A stretch of 64,000 nt of DNA, taken from the NCBI RefSeq assembly GCF_006547065.1, contig NZ_CP041243.1:558001-622000 (forward strand), in the 5' to 3' direction. The DNA is from Brevundimonas sp. M20 (GTDB lineage: Bacteria; Pseudomonadota; Alphaproteobacteria; Caulobacterales; Caulobacteraceae). Below the pieces are notes generated by a model. That model did not search any database. It saw only the letters and a list, made by a program, of their open reading frames with translations, and was not told where the DNA came from. A program made the position numbers and the translations under genes. This document shows, piece after piece, positions 25,854 through 34,017 of the stretch. Position 1 is the first letter of the stretch. Each line of letters begins with the position of its first letter.

Positions 25854-26264
25854 TCAGCCGCGCTTCTTGCCGATCAGCTTTTCGGCGCTGAAGGCGCCCG
25901 GGCCCGAGAAGACGAGGAACAGGAAGATGAAGCAGTAGAGGATGGCCGCATCACCGCCGTTGTTGACCGGGAACGGGTTCTGCGGGGCGTGGGCCATGAA
26001 GTAGGCGACGGCCATGGTCCCCGAGGCGAGGAAGGCGGCCGGGCGGGTGAACAGGCCCAGGGCGATCAGCACGCCGGTGACCAGCTCGATGATGCCCGCG
26101 AAGGCGCCGGGGTTGTCGAGCGCGAGGCCCGACCCGGCGCGCTCGCCCAGCGGGAAGGAGAGGAATTTCTGGGTGCCGTGGGCCAGGAACAGCAGGCCGG
26201 ACATGATCCGCAGGGCGGCCAGCGCCAGCGGGGTGTTGTTGGTGAGGAAGCGGGGCGACGCCAT
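25854..26264 (-). CDS. DoxX family membrane protein
   Basis: 136 residues, four hydrophobic helices. RIMSGLLFLAHGTQKF and ELVTGVLIALGLFTRPAAFLASGTMAVAYFMAH are the standard DoxX signatures, followed by a polar FPVNNGGDAAILYCFIFLFL segment. DoxX proteins are linked to redox stress or quinone chemistry in several bacteria, but this member has no defined reaction. It converges with the M16 gene; its upstream neighbour on the same strand, the epimerase gene, ends 86 bp downstream of the start region. Confidence 0.88.
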   Translation of the reverse strand: MASPRFLTNNTPLALAALRIMSGLLFLAHGTQKFLSFPLGERAGSGLALDNPGAFAGIIELVTGVLIALGLFTRPAAFLASGTMAVAYFMAHAPQNPFPVNNGGDAAILYCFIFLFLVFSGPGAFSAEKLIGKKRG

Positions 26265-26350
26265 GGAGAGAGGGGCTTTCAGGGTTATTGGTAACTAACG
26301 GTGTTGCCGATATTGGGATCAGCTTCGCTGTTGCGCAAGAGGGTGATCGC

Positions 26351-27370
26351 TCAGGCCTGATAGAAAGCGCGATACCAGTCGACGAAGCGGCGGACGCCGA
26401 CATCGATGGGGGTGGACTGACGATAGCCGAGGGCGGCTTCGGTCTCGGTGATGTCGGCCTCGGTGCGGGCGACGTCGCCGTCCTGCACCGGCATCATGTT
26501 CAGCTCGGCCTTGCGACCCAGCGCCTCCTCCAGCACCTCGATGTAGCGCATCAGCTGTTCGCGACGGCCTGCGCCGAGGTTCAGGATGCGCCAGGGGGCG
26601 ACGCCCGATGTCGAGGGGTTCGGCGCCTGCGGATTCCAGTCGGGATCGACGGTCGCCGGATTGTCGAGCGCGGCGACCACCCCGGTGACGATGTCGTCCA
26701 CATAGGTGAAGTCCCGCTCCATCTTGCCGTGGCCATAGACGTCGATCGGGCGGCCCTCGAGGATGGCGTTGGTGAATTTGAACAGCGCCATGTCCGGGCG
26801 GCCCCACGGTCCGTAGACGGTGAAGAAGCGCAGTCCCGTCGAGGGGAAGCCGAACAGGTGGGAGTAGGAGTGCGCCATCGCCTCATTGGCGATCTTGGTG
26901 GCTGCATAGACGGTCAGCGGATGGGCGACGCCCTGCTTGACCGAGAAGGGCAGGGCGCCGTTGGCGCCGAAGGCCGAGCTGGTTGAAGCGAAGACGAGGT
27001 TTTCGGCCTTCACCGCCCGCGCGCCCTCGAGGATGGTCAGGAAGCCGACCACGTTGGAGTCGATATAGCTCTCGGGCTGTTCGAGGCTGTAACGGACGCC
27101 CGCCTGCGCCCCGAGGTGGACGATCCGGCGCGGCGCATGGGTCGCGAACAGGGCGGCCATCCCCTCGCGGTCGGCGAGGTCGAGGGTGTTGTGGTTGTAG
27201 TTGGGGTTGGCCTGCAGCCGCTCCAGCCGCGCCTGTTTGAGGGCGGGGTCGTAGTAGCTGTTCAGGTTGTCGACCCCGATCACGGTCTCGCCACGCGCCA
27301 GAAGGCGCTGCGCCGTGTGGAAGCCGATGAAGCCGGCGGAGCCGGTGACGAGAACAGGGCCGAGAGTCAT
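26351..27370 (-). CDS. UDP-glucuronate 4-epimerase-like nucleotide-sugar epimerase
   Basis: 339-residue extended SDR. NAD-binding GSAGFIGFH near residue 9; VDNLNSYYDPALKQARL (34-50) is the marker of UDP-glucuronate 4-epimerases (LspL/CapI group); catalytic YxxxK is YAATK. This enzyme makes UDP-galacturonate for surface glycans. The substrate-loop STSSAFGANGALPF differs slightly from the usual S-S-S-V-Y-G-A-N form (Ala-Phe for Val-Tyr). It lies 20 bp downstream of the alpha-glucosidase gene on the same strand, and some distance from the main polysaccharide locus, to which it probably contributes precursor. Confidence 0.85.
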   Translation of the reverse strand: MTLGPVLVTGSAGFIGFHTAQRLLARGETVIGVDNLNSYYDPALKQARLERLQANPNYNHNTLDLADREGMAALFATHAPRRIVHLGAQAGVRYSLEQPESYIDSNVVGFLTILEGARAVKAENLVFASTSSAFGANGALPFSVKQGVAHPLTVYAATKIANEAMAHSYSHLFGFPSTGLRFFTVYGPWGRPDMALFKFTNAILEGRPIDVYGHGKMERDFTYVDDIVTGVVAALDNPATVDPDWNPQAPNPSTSGVAPWRILNLGAGRREQLMRYIEVLEEALGRKAELNMMPVQDGDVARTEADITETEAALGYRQSTPIDVGVRRFVDWYRAFYQA

Positions 27371-27390
27371 GGCTTCTGCGTTACTCCGGG

Positions 27391-29004
27391 TCAGGCGAAC
27401 GCGCCAGAGACAGGCGAGAGCACCCGGCCGGAGAGAGGGGCGAGCGGTCCTTCGTCGCCGTTGACCGCCTCAATGACTTGCCAGCCTTCGGGCGGGGACC
27501 AGTCGAGGGTGTGGTGGCCCAGGTTGAAGACGCAGAGCAGGCGTTCATCGTCCTGACGCCGTTCGAACAGCAGCAAATGCTCGGGCGCATCCAGCATCGT
27601 CAGGGCGCCGCACTGGAGAGCCGGATGGGCCTTGCGCAGGGCGATCAGGCGGCGGGTCAGGGCGAGTTGGGAGGCGGGGTCGGCCGCCTGCCTGTCCACC
27701 GCGAGCGGCAGATGGCGGGGGTCGATGGGCAGCCACGGCTCGATGGTCGAGAAGCCCGCATGAGGCGCATCAGCCGTCCATGGCATCGGGGTGCGGGCGC
27801 CGTCGCGGCCCAGTGTCTTCGGCCAGTTGGCGATGGCCTCCGGATCGACCAGCCGGTCGAACGGCACCTCGCCCTGCGGCAGGCCCAGCTCCTCGCCCTG
27901 ATAAAGGAAGACGTCGCCGCGCAGACACATCAGCAGCAGGGTGGTCAGGCGGGCCATGGCCGAAAGGTCCCGGCCCTCGGCCCAGCGGGAGATCGCGCGG
28001 GGCGCGTCGTGGTTCGAGAAGGGCCATGACGGCCAGCCCTGTCCCGGTCGTCCGTCCCAGACCGCCGCGGTCGCCCGCACCAGATCGGGCGTCAGGGCGG
28101 GGGCGTAGAGATAGGTGAAGCCGTAGGCGCTGTTCAGCGTGTCGTCGCCTTCGGTGTAGGCCTGCATTTCCTGATCGGCGCGGTCGCCCGGCACCTCGGC
28201 CACGGTGAAGCGGCCGCCGTAGCTGTCGGTCAGGGCGCGCAGGCGCTTGAGGAAATCCACGATCCCCGGCCAGGACTGGTTGTGGATCTTGTCCTGGAAG
28301 TCGAAGGGCCGGGTGCGCGGCCCGCCCGGCGGCAGGGGCGGATTATCCGTCAGCGCCGGGTCGTGCATGGCGAAATTGATGGCGTCGAGCCTGAAGCCGT
28401 CCACCCCGCGATCCAGCCAGAACCGCACGACCTCCAGCAGGGCCTCCTGCACCGCCGGACTGTGCAGGTTTAGTTGCGGCTGCCCGGTCAGGAAGTTGTG
28501 CATGTAGTACTGGCCGCGCCGGGCGTCCCACGTCCAGGCGGGACCGCCGAAGACCGACTGCCAGTTCGACGGCGGCGTCCCGTCCGGCTTCGCATCGGCC
28601 CAGACGAACCAGTCGGCTTTTGCGTTGTCGCGGCTCTGGCGGCTTTCGTTGAACCAGAAGTGCTGGTCCGAGGTGTGGGCGAAGACCAGATCGGTGATGA
28701 CCCGGAGCCCCAGCGCATGGGCGCGAGCGGTCAGGGCGTCCAAATCGGCCAGTGTCCCGAAGATCGGATCGACGTCGCAGTAGTCCGAGACGTCGTAGCC
28801 GAAGTCCTTCATCGGCGAGCGATAGAAGGGGCTGAGCCAGACCGCATCGACGCCGAGAGAGGCGATGTGGTCCAGCCGGGCGGTGATCCCGGGCAGGTCG
28901 CCGACGCCGTCGCCGTTCGTGTCGGCGTAGCTGCGGGGATAGACCTGATAGATGACGGCGCCGCGAGGCATCGGCTCGGCGGCGGAGGATGTCCGGTCGG
29001 TCAC
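27391..29004 (-). CDS. Alpha-glucosidase, GH13 family
   Basis: About 537 residues from GTG 29004, preferred because GAGG lies 7 bases upstream and translation begins close to the fold (AVIYQVYPRSYADTNGDGVGDLPGI). Catalytic-site motifs follow: GLRVITDLVFAHTSDQH, GVDGFRLDAIN (nucleophile Asp), TVAEVPGD (acid/base Glu) and FSNHDAPR (third Asp). The absence of a signal peptide suggests a cytoplasmic enzyme hydrolysing maltose- or isomaltose-type sugars. Divergent from a sugar MFS transporter 190 bp away, forming a sugar uptake/cleavage pair, probably under shared control. The precise bond preference is not determined. Confidence 0.88.
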   Translation of the reverse strand: MTDRTSSAAEPMPRGAVIYQVYPRSYADTNGDGVGDLPGITARLDHIASLGVDAVWLSPFYRSPMKDFGYDVSDYCDVDPIFGTLADLDALTARAHALGLRVITDLVFAHTSDQHFWFNESRQSRDNAKADWFVWADAKPDGTPPSNWQSVFGGPAWTWDARRGQYYMHNFLTGQPQLNLHSPAVQEALLEVVRFWLDRGVDGFRLDAINFAMHDPALTDNPPLPPGGPRTRPFDFQDKIHNQSWPGIVDFLKRLRALTDSYGGRFTVAEVPGDRADQEMQAYTEGDDTLNSAYGFTYLYAPALTPDLVRATAAVWDGRPGQGWPSWPFSNHDAPRAISRWAEGRDLSAMARLTTLLLMCLRGDVFLYQGEELGLPQGEVPFDRLVDPEAIANWPKTLGRDGARTPMPWTADAPHAGFSTIEPWLPIDPRHLPLAVDRQAADPASQLALTRRLIALRKAHPALQCGALTMLDAPEHLLLFERRQDDERLLCVFNLGHHTLDWSPPEGWQVIEAVNGDEGPLAPLSGRVLSPVSGAFA

Positions 29005-29194
29005 GCAGGGGCCTCGATCAGCAGCCGGATCAACCGGAGAGACCGCATCATCGCCGCCTTGAGCGTGTCCGCAAGAGCGGAAACCGGCCCACTTTTGGTT
29101 ACGGATCTCGTCAAATCGCTGGACGCGGACGTTTGCGAATGAAACCAAGACGCTGAAGGTCGCGCAGCAAGGGACGCCGACCACGGGGAGTGAG

Positions 29195-30718
29195 ATGACT
29201 GATCAACCGCAAACCTCGGCGAAAGGGCTCGGTACAGCCTTCGCCTATGTGACCACCCTGTTCTTCGCGTGGGGCTTCGCCACCTCGCTGATCGACCCGC
29301 TGATCGCGGCGGTGAAGGGGGTGTTCGAGCTGAACTTCACCGAGGCGCTGCTGACGCAGTTCGCCTGGTTCACCGCCTACGGCATCGTCTCCCTGCCCGC
29401 CGCCGCCGTGCTGGCCAAGCTGGGCTATGCGAAGTCGATCGTCGGCGCGCTGGCGGTCATGGTGCTGGGCGCCCTGATCGTGCCGCTGTCGACCATCTTC
29501 GACTTCTATCCCGGCGTGCTGGTGGCCCTGTTCGTCATCGCCGCCGGCGTGACCCTGCTCCAGGTCGCGGCCAACCCGCTGGCAGCCTCGCTCGGCACGC
29601 CGAAGGGCTCGCACTTCCGTCTGGTCCTGTCTCAGGCGTTCAACTCGCTGGGTACGGTCGTCGGTCCGCTGCTGGGCGCCACCGTCATGCTTTCGGGCGG
29701 CATCTTCGCGGTCGGCGGTGTCAGCGCCCTGGCCTCGCCGGCGGCCCTCCTGCTGATCCTTCTGGGGGTCGGCCTGGGGCTGGTGGCCGGTGTTCTGGTC
29801 GGCGCCCTGCGTCGCGACATCAAGGGCTGGATCGCTGTCGGCGCGGCCGTCGGTCTGGTGATCGGCTGGGTCGTCTTCCTGCATAACTACATCGGCGGCA
29901 TGGGGGCCTACGCCTCGGCTGTCGGTCCGGAAACGGTTCCGGCTGATGCCGCCGCCGCGGTGGTCGATCCGGCCGCCCGCGCCGCGACCCTTCGCAACAT
30001 CGACACGGTCTTCATCGGGCTGGCGATCTTCTTCGCCCTGCTCGGCGCCTTCATCTGGAGCGTCCGCAAGCGTCTGACCGCCGCCAGCGCCACGGCCTCG
30101 GCCGAGACGCCCGGTTCGCCGCTCAAGGCCCTGGGTTCCGGCTGGGCGATTTTCGGCGCGCTGGCCATCTTCATCTATGTCGGTTCGGAGGTGACCATCG
30201 GCAGCCTGATGACCAACTTCCTGCACTCGGACGGCGCCCTCGGCCTGCCGATCCACGATGCGGGCCGTCTGGTCGCCCTGTATTGGGCCGGCGCCCTGAT
30301 GGGCCGGTTCGCGGGCAGCGCCCTGCTGACGCGCATTCCGGCCGGTTGGCTGCTGGCGGTCTGCACCGCCGCCGCCGCCATCCTGTGCGCCGTGGTGACC
30401 CAGACCGGCGGCGTGAACGCCTCGTTCGCCGCCCTGCTGATCGGTCTGTTCAACTCGGTGATGTTCCCGGCCATCTTCACCCTGACGCTGGAGCGCTCAT
30501 CCGCCCCCGCGTCGGCGACCTCGGGCCTGCTGTGCATGGCCATCATCGGCGGCGCGGTCCTGCCTCTGCTGGGCGGCTGGATGGCGGACTCGGCGGGGCT
30601 GAACCTGGCCTTCGTGATCCCGCTGGTCGGCTACGTCATCCTGACGATCTTCGCGGTCGCCGCGGCCCGGGCGAGGGTCCGCAATGTGGAGACGCCGGTG
30701 GCGACGGGCGGTCACTGA
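29195..30718 (+). CDS. Sugar MFS transporter, FucP/GluP type
   Basis: 507 residues with 12 membrane helices. The pattern FAYVTTLFFAWGFATSLIDPLI at the start and LLQVAANPLAASLG in helix 4 is characteristic of the fucose/glucose-galactose proton symporter group. A central insert (about 210-310) containing AAAAVVDPAARAATLRNIDTVF and KRLTAASATASAETP makes it longer than FucP. It starts at ATG 29195 after GGGGAG. It is divergent from the alpha-glucosidase gene, so it may import the released glucose or an intact disaccharide. It ends at a clear terminator. Confidence 0.88.
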   Translation: MTDQPQTSAKGLGTAFAYVTTLFFAWGFATSLIDPLIAAVKGVFELNFTEALLTQFAWFTAYGIVSLPAAAVLAKLGYAKSIVGALAVMVLGALIVPLSTIFDFYPGVLVALFVIAAGVTLLQVAANPLAASLGTPKGSHFRLVLSQAFNSLGTVVGPLLGATVMLSGGIFAVGGVSALASPAALLLILLGVGLGLVAGVLVGALRRDIKGWIAVGAAVGLVIGWVVFLHNYIGGMGAYASAVGPETVPADAAAAVVDPAARAATLRNIDTVFIGLAIFFALLGAFIWSVRKRLTAASATASAETPGSPLKALGSGWAIFGALAIFIYVGSEVTIGSLMTNFLHSDGALGLPIHDAGRLVALYWAGALMGRFAGSALLTRIPAGWLLAVCTAAAAILCAVVTQTGGVNASFAALLIGLFNSVMFPAIFTLTLERSSAPASATSGLLCMAIIGGAVLPLLGGWMADSAGLNLAFVIPLVGYVILTIFAVAAARARVRNVETPVATGGH

Positions 30719-30746
30719 CCGCCTGCTCCCATCGCTGAAAGACGAG

Positions 30747-30780
30747 GGCCGCCGGGGGAAACTCCGGCGGCCTTTTGGTT
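30747..30780 (+). terminator. Rho-independent terminator after the sugar transporter
   Basis: GGCCGCCGG (30747-30755) pairs exactly with CCGGCGGCC (30764-30772) over an 8-base loop, followed by TTTTGGTT. It sits 29 bases after the stop, before the heptamer repeat element. Confidence 0.9.
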
Positions 30781-30791
30781 GGGTAGAGAGG

Positions 30792-30991
30792 AGGCAATAG
30801 GCAGCAGGCAGTAGGCAGTAGGCAGCAGGTCGGGCGGGGCTTTCCGTCCCGGATGCGGCCTTGGCATGCCGGAGGTGGGGCATTGCTTTTGCGTGGGCAG
30901 GAGAGGCCAGCGACCCTGCTGCCTGCTGCCTGCTGCCTGCTGCCTGCTGCCTGCTGCCTGCTGCCTACGGCCTCAGACCTACGGCCTCAGG
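30792..30991. repeat. Facing heptamer arrays between convergent genes (CCTGCTG type)
   Basis: The left arm 30792-30833 has six units starting AGG: AGGCAAT, AGGCAGC, AGGCAGT, AGGCAGT, AGGCAGC, AGGTCGG. The right arm 30915-30991 has eleven units starting CCT: seven CCTGCTG, then CCTACGG, CCTCAGA, CCTACGG, CCTCAGG, all in the same 7-base phase. The arms are mutual reverse complements in phase, with an 81-base spacer. The right arm stops one base before the TGA of the O-antigen ligase-like gene. The gene on the other side has its own terminator, so this element is something additional. Confidence 0.85.
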
Positions 30992-30992
30992 A

Positions 30993-32345
30993 TCAGCCGC
31001 GCTCGCGCTCGGTGGGCTGGCCGGCCTTGTCGAGGATGGCGGCGCACAGGGCGAACAGGACGGCCAGGGCGGCGGTGCGCAGGGGGTAGTCGACGCCGGA
31101 GTGCACGAGCATGGTCAGAAGGGCGATGCTGGCGGCGCGCTGGAGATCCCGTTCCCGGGAGGGGCCGGCTCGCCAGGCGGCCCAGAGGCGGCGTCCGTAC
31201 CAGATCAGGAAGGCGATGATCAGAGCGGCGCCGAACCAGCCCGCTTCCAGCCAGGTTTCCAGATACTCGTTGTGGGCGTGATTGAAGAAGGTGGGGTCCA
31301 GCTGATCCAGCGGCTCGACCGAACGATAGACTGCGTCGAAGCTGCCGATGCCGGAGCCGACGGGCAGCCAGCTGTCGGCCGCGGAAGCGACGATGGGCCA
31401 GCCCTCGAAACGGCCTTCCGGCGCGGACTGGACATCGAAGCGAGCGAGGATCGGCGGCAAGGCCAGAATCGCCACGGCGCCGATGGCGGCCGCGACGCCG
31501 CCGGTCAGGGCGATCAGCCCGGGGCCGGGACGACCACGGCCGGCGGCGATCCAGGCGGCCAGCAGGCTGGCGACGGCGATCGGGCCGAACAGGATGACGC
31601 CGGCGCGTGACCGGATGGCGGCCAGACCGACTACCACCAGCCCCATGAACAGGGCGCCGAACCACAGCGGCAGGCGCTGCTCGCTGCGGCGGCGCAGCAC
31701 GGCGGCCCCGAAGACCGCCGCGAACGGCAGGCAGGCCAGCAACAGGGTGGCGAGGTGGTTGCGGTTGGCGAAGAAGCCGGTGACCGAGCCCGCCGCGGTG
31801 GTCGCCCACAGGTAGAAGCGGGTGTCGCCGCTGGCCAGCTGAACCGCTCCCAGAAGCACGGAGACGACGGCCGCGACCAGATAGAAGGCCAGCATTCGCG
31901 CGGTCTGGGCCTGCGAGGAGCCGAGTACAGCCAGGAACATGGCGGCGGGCGGAAGGATGGCCAGCACGGACTGCCAGGTGAGGTCCGGCGTGACCGTCAG
32001 CGGCGCCCAGGCGGGCTGGATGCCCGCAAGCTCAAGCGCCAGCACCATCTCGCTGCGCCCAGGCAGGGACGTCCAGATCGCTGGCGGCAGGGGAATGAGC
32101 TGGATCAGGGGGATGGCGATGAAGGCGCCGAGGAGGCCCAGAGCGAACCTGTGCGACTTCCATTCGCCGGACCGCAGCAGTCGGTCCGCGCTCATCACCA
32201 GAAGGGGCAGGGCGGCCAGTTCAACAAGCGCGAGACGCAGGGCGTGCTCGCGGCTGGCGCCGCCGAAGACAAACGAAAGGGCCAGCAGAAGGGTCGCAGC
32301 AATCGCTACGCCATCCCACTGGCCCTTCAAACATTTAATCGGCAC
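30993..32345 (-). CDS. O-antigen ligase/polymerase family protein (WaaL/Wzy)
   Basis: 450 residues, about 11-12 membrane helices. The Wzy_C-type region has RSRAGVILFGP, the large periplasmic loop LPVGSGIGSFDAVYRSVEPLD and HAHNEYLETWLEAGWFG, where the His and Arg residues are those needed for glycan transfer. It could polymerise repeat units (Wzy) or attach chains to a lipid (WaaL); sequence alone does not decide. It is the last gene of the Wzc-TPR-small protein run, which favours Wzy for an exported polysaccharide. The GTG start at 32345 has no clear Shine-Dalgarno; a TTG six codons in is an alternative. Confidence 0.8.
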   Translation of the reverse strand: MPIKCLKGQWDGVAIAATLLLALSFVFGGASREHALRLALVELAALPLLVMSADRLLRSGEWKSHRFALGLLGAFIAIPLIQLIPLPPAIWTSLPGRSEMVLALELAGIQPAWAPLTVTPDLTWQSVLAILPPAAMFLAVLGSSQAQTARMLAFYLVAAVVSVLLGAVQLASGDTRFYLWATTAAGSVTGFFANRNHLATLLLACLPFAAVFGAAVLRRRSEQRLPLWFGALFMGLVVVGLAAIRSRAGVILFGPIAVASLLAAWIAAGRGRPGPGLIALTGGVAAAIGAVAILALPPILARFDVQSAPEGRFEGWPIVASAADSWLPVGSGIGSFDAVYRSVEPLDQLDPTFFNHAHNEYLETWLEAGWFGAALIIAFLIWYGRRLWAAWRAGPSRERDLQRAASIALLTMLVHSGVDYPLRTAALAVLFALCAAILDKAGQPTERERG

Positions 32346-32385
32346 GCGTTACGACTGCATCAGGCGCAGCGCGGACCGGGTCTGC

Positions 32386-32610
32386 TTAGTCGCTTTCCGA
32401 GTCGTCGTCCGAAGCGACGACGACGACGCCCACCAGCACCGCGGTGCCGATGATGAGCACCGGGAGCGGAATGCCCTGGAACTCCGACGAGGCGTCGGCG
32501 CGAGCGCCCACGCGGTCGCCGACGCGAACGACGGCAGAGTTGTTGGCGGCGGCGGCTTGGCCAGCCACGAGCAGCAGGCCTGCCGTTACAGCGGCGATGG
32601 TCTTACGCAT
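32386..32610 (-). CDS. Small exported protein with C-terminal membrane helix and acidic tail
   Basis: 74 residues. A signal peptide (MRKTIAAVTAGLLLVAGQAAA) is followed by a short polar part, a hydrophobic helix (IPLPVLIIGTAVLVGVVVVA) and the tail SDDDSESD. Strong Shine-Dalgarno AAGGGG before ATG 32610. It lies between the TPR/lectin-like gene and the Wzy/WaaL gene in the same direction. The tail is acidic, so it does not fit a PEP-CTERM-type sorting signal, which has basic residues. No family name recognised; a small inner-membrane accessory of polysaccharide export is a guess from location. Confidence 0.75.
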   Translation of the reverse strand: MRKTIAAVTAGLLLVAGQAAAANNSAVVRVGDRVGARADASSEFQGIPLPVLIIGTAVLVGVVVVASDDDSESD

Positions 32611-32629
32611 GCTAATCCCCTTCTAATCA

Positions 32630-32719
32630 GGTCTTTGGTACGGGCTGGCCCGCGACGTATCGAGAATGGGTATAGGCGGCGAAGGTTTCCAAATCAATAC
32701 GATTCCGGCGGTCTTTGGT
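32630..32719. repeat. Spaced 10-base direct repeat before the small exported protein gene
   Basis: GGTCTTTGGT occurs at 32630-32639 and again at 32710-32719, 80 bases apart, on either side of the likely promoter of the 74-residue protein gene. It could be a pair of regulator sites or chance; two copies only. Confidence 0.3.
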
Positions 32720-32754
32720 GCAAATCGGCCACCGTTCAGTACCGAGTTCGTGTC

Positions 32755-34017
32755 TCAGGGGATCGGGGTGATCGCCAGCTTGTCGAGCCAGGCGGCGGTT
32801 CTGGAGCGGACATCACCCGCCCGGGTCTCGAGTCGCAGCCATTGGGCGCGGCATCCCGTCGGCACGGTGAAGGTCGTGCTGAACGGGGTCCAGACCTCGG
32901 ATCCCGGGGCCGCGGCGGGGGCGGACATGACCACCAGGTCGCCCGGGGCGCAGGTGACCGTCAGGGCCAGACGTTTTGCGGGCTCGCCCGCCTCGGTCCG
33001 CGATTCGGCGCTCAGGCGATACCGGCCGGGCGACAGGAACATCAGCTGCTCCGCGATTCGCGAGGCGGAATAACCGTCATAGTCCACGCGCAGGGCGGGG
33101 TCGGCCGGGCGCACGTCATCCGGAACGATTTCCGCGACCACCCCCGCGTCCTGGGCCAGACGCCACTGGAAGGGTTCAGGCGCGGAGGCGTCGCCGAATC
33201 CGCCGTTGGTGACCAGATTGGCGACCGACGGACGGTTCAGGCGCGCGCGGACGACCCGCACGGCCTCGATCTGCCCCTTCTCCATCAACTGGATATAGAG
33301 CTGGTGCAGTTCGGTGTTGGTAAGGGGCGCGCGGCCGTTCTGCAGCAGGACGGCCAGATTGATCGCCACCTGCAGGCCCGCGACGTCGCCGTACAGGCTT
33401 TCCAGATAGGACTGGCGCCAGGGCGGGTTGGCGGTGAGCAAGGTCGCGACCTGGGGCAGGGCCCTTTGCTGGTCGAGGGTGGCGGCGGTGGTGAACAGCC
33501 GGAACACCTGCGGGCGAACGTCCTCGCGACGGCGCACCAGGGTGTCCGCGTGGGCGAAGGCCGAGGCATAGTCGCCCCGTTTGAGCCGATAATCGACCAG
33601 CCAGGCGTGGGCCGGGTCGTCGCGCAGGCTCCAGTTGCCCGCGAGGGTCAGAATGTCGTCGGCGGCGGTTTCGCGGCCCGCGGCGGCCTCGGTCAGGCCC
33701 ACGACCCGCAGGGCGCGGACATCGAAGGGGGACCGGGCCACGGCTTCGCGGGCCAGGTCGGCGGCCTGACGATAGCGTTGGGGGTCATTGTCCTTGCGCC
33801 CCGCGGCGTACTCGCTTTCGGCGGCGCGACGCAGGACCAGCGGCGATGTCGGGGCGACCGCGAGAGTGACCTCGGCCGGGCCCCGCTGGAGCACCGGCTG
33901 GATCAACACCTGCCAGCCCAGGACGACGCCCAGCGCGGTCAGTCCCCAGGAGACGACCTCGGTCGCCCGCAAGCGCTTGCGGGCGGGAGCGGCGGCGCGG
34001 TCCGCCTCTTTCCTCAA
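32755..34017 (-). CDS. Membrane-anchored TPR-like protein with C-terminal carbohydrate-binding-like domain
   Basis: 420 residues. A cytoplasmic basic N-terminus is followed by one membrane helix (about 22-42), a helical-repeat region (about 60-250, TPR-like pairs such as YRQAADLAREAVARSPFDVRALRVVGL) and a beta-rich C-terminal domain (about 265-420: LVTNGGFGDASAPEPFQWRL..., RLSAESRTEAGEPAKRLALTVTC, WLRLETRAG), resembling jelly-roll carbohydrate-binding modules. The ATG overlaps the Wzc stop by four bases, so it is coupled to Wzc. A periplasmic scaffold that touches the nascent polysaccharide would fit; no named family recognised. Confidence 0.75.
   Translation of the reverse strand: MRKEADRAAAPARKRLRATEVVSWGLTALGVVLGWQVLIQPVLQRGPAEVTLAVAPTSPLVLRRAAESEYAAGRKDNDPQRYRQAADLAREAVARSPFDVRALRVVGLTEAAAGRETAADDILTLAGNWSLRDDPAHAWLVDYRLKRGDYASAFAHADTLVRRREDVRPQVFRLFTTAATLDQQRALPQVATLLTANPPWRQSYLESLYGDVAGLQVAINLAVLLQNGRAPLTNTELHQLYIQLMEKGQIEAVRVVRARLNRPSVANLVTNGGFGDASAPEPFQWRLAQDAGVVAEIVPDDVRPADPALRVDYDGYSASRIAEQLMFLSPGRYRLSAESRTEAGEPAKRLALTVTCAPGDLVVMSAPAAAPGSEVWTPFSTTFTVPTGCRAQWLRLETRAGDVRSRTAAWLDKLAITPIP

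Noticed and set aside
29005-29194. LacI-type operator between the alpha-glucosidase and sugar transporter genes
   Set aside because: Distant TTGGTT/AACCAA halves are 40 bases apart and no central CG palindrome is present.
30915-30991. Possible CRISPR array
   Set aside because: Units are seven bases, contiguous and without spacers; not a CRISPR pattern.
30861-31219. Short frames with repeated Leu-Leu-Pro-Ala-Ala-Cys reading through the heptamer array
   Set aside because: They are only translations of the CCTGCTG repeat and have no independent support.
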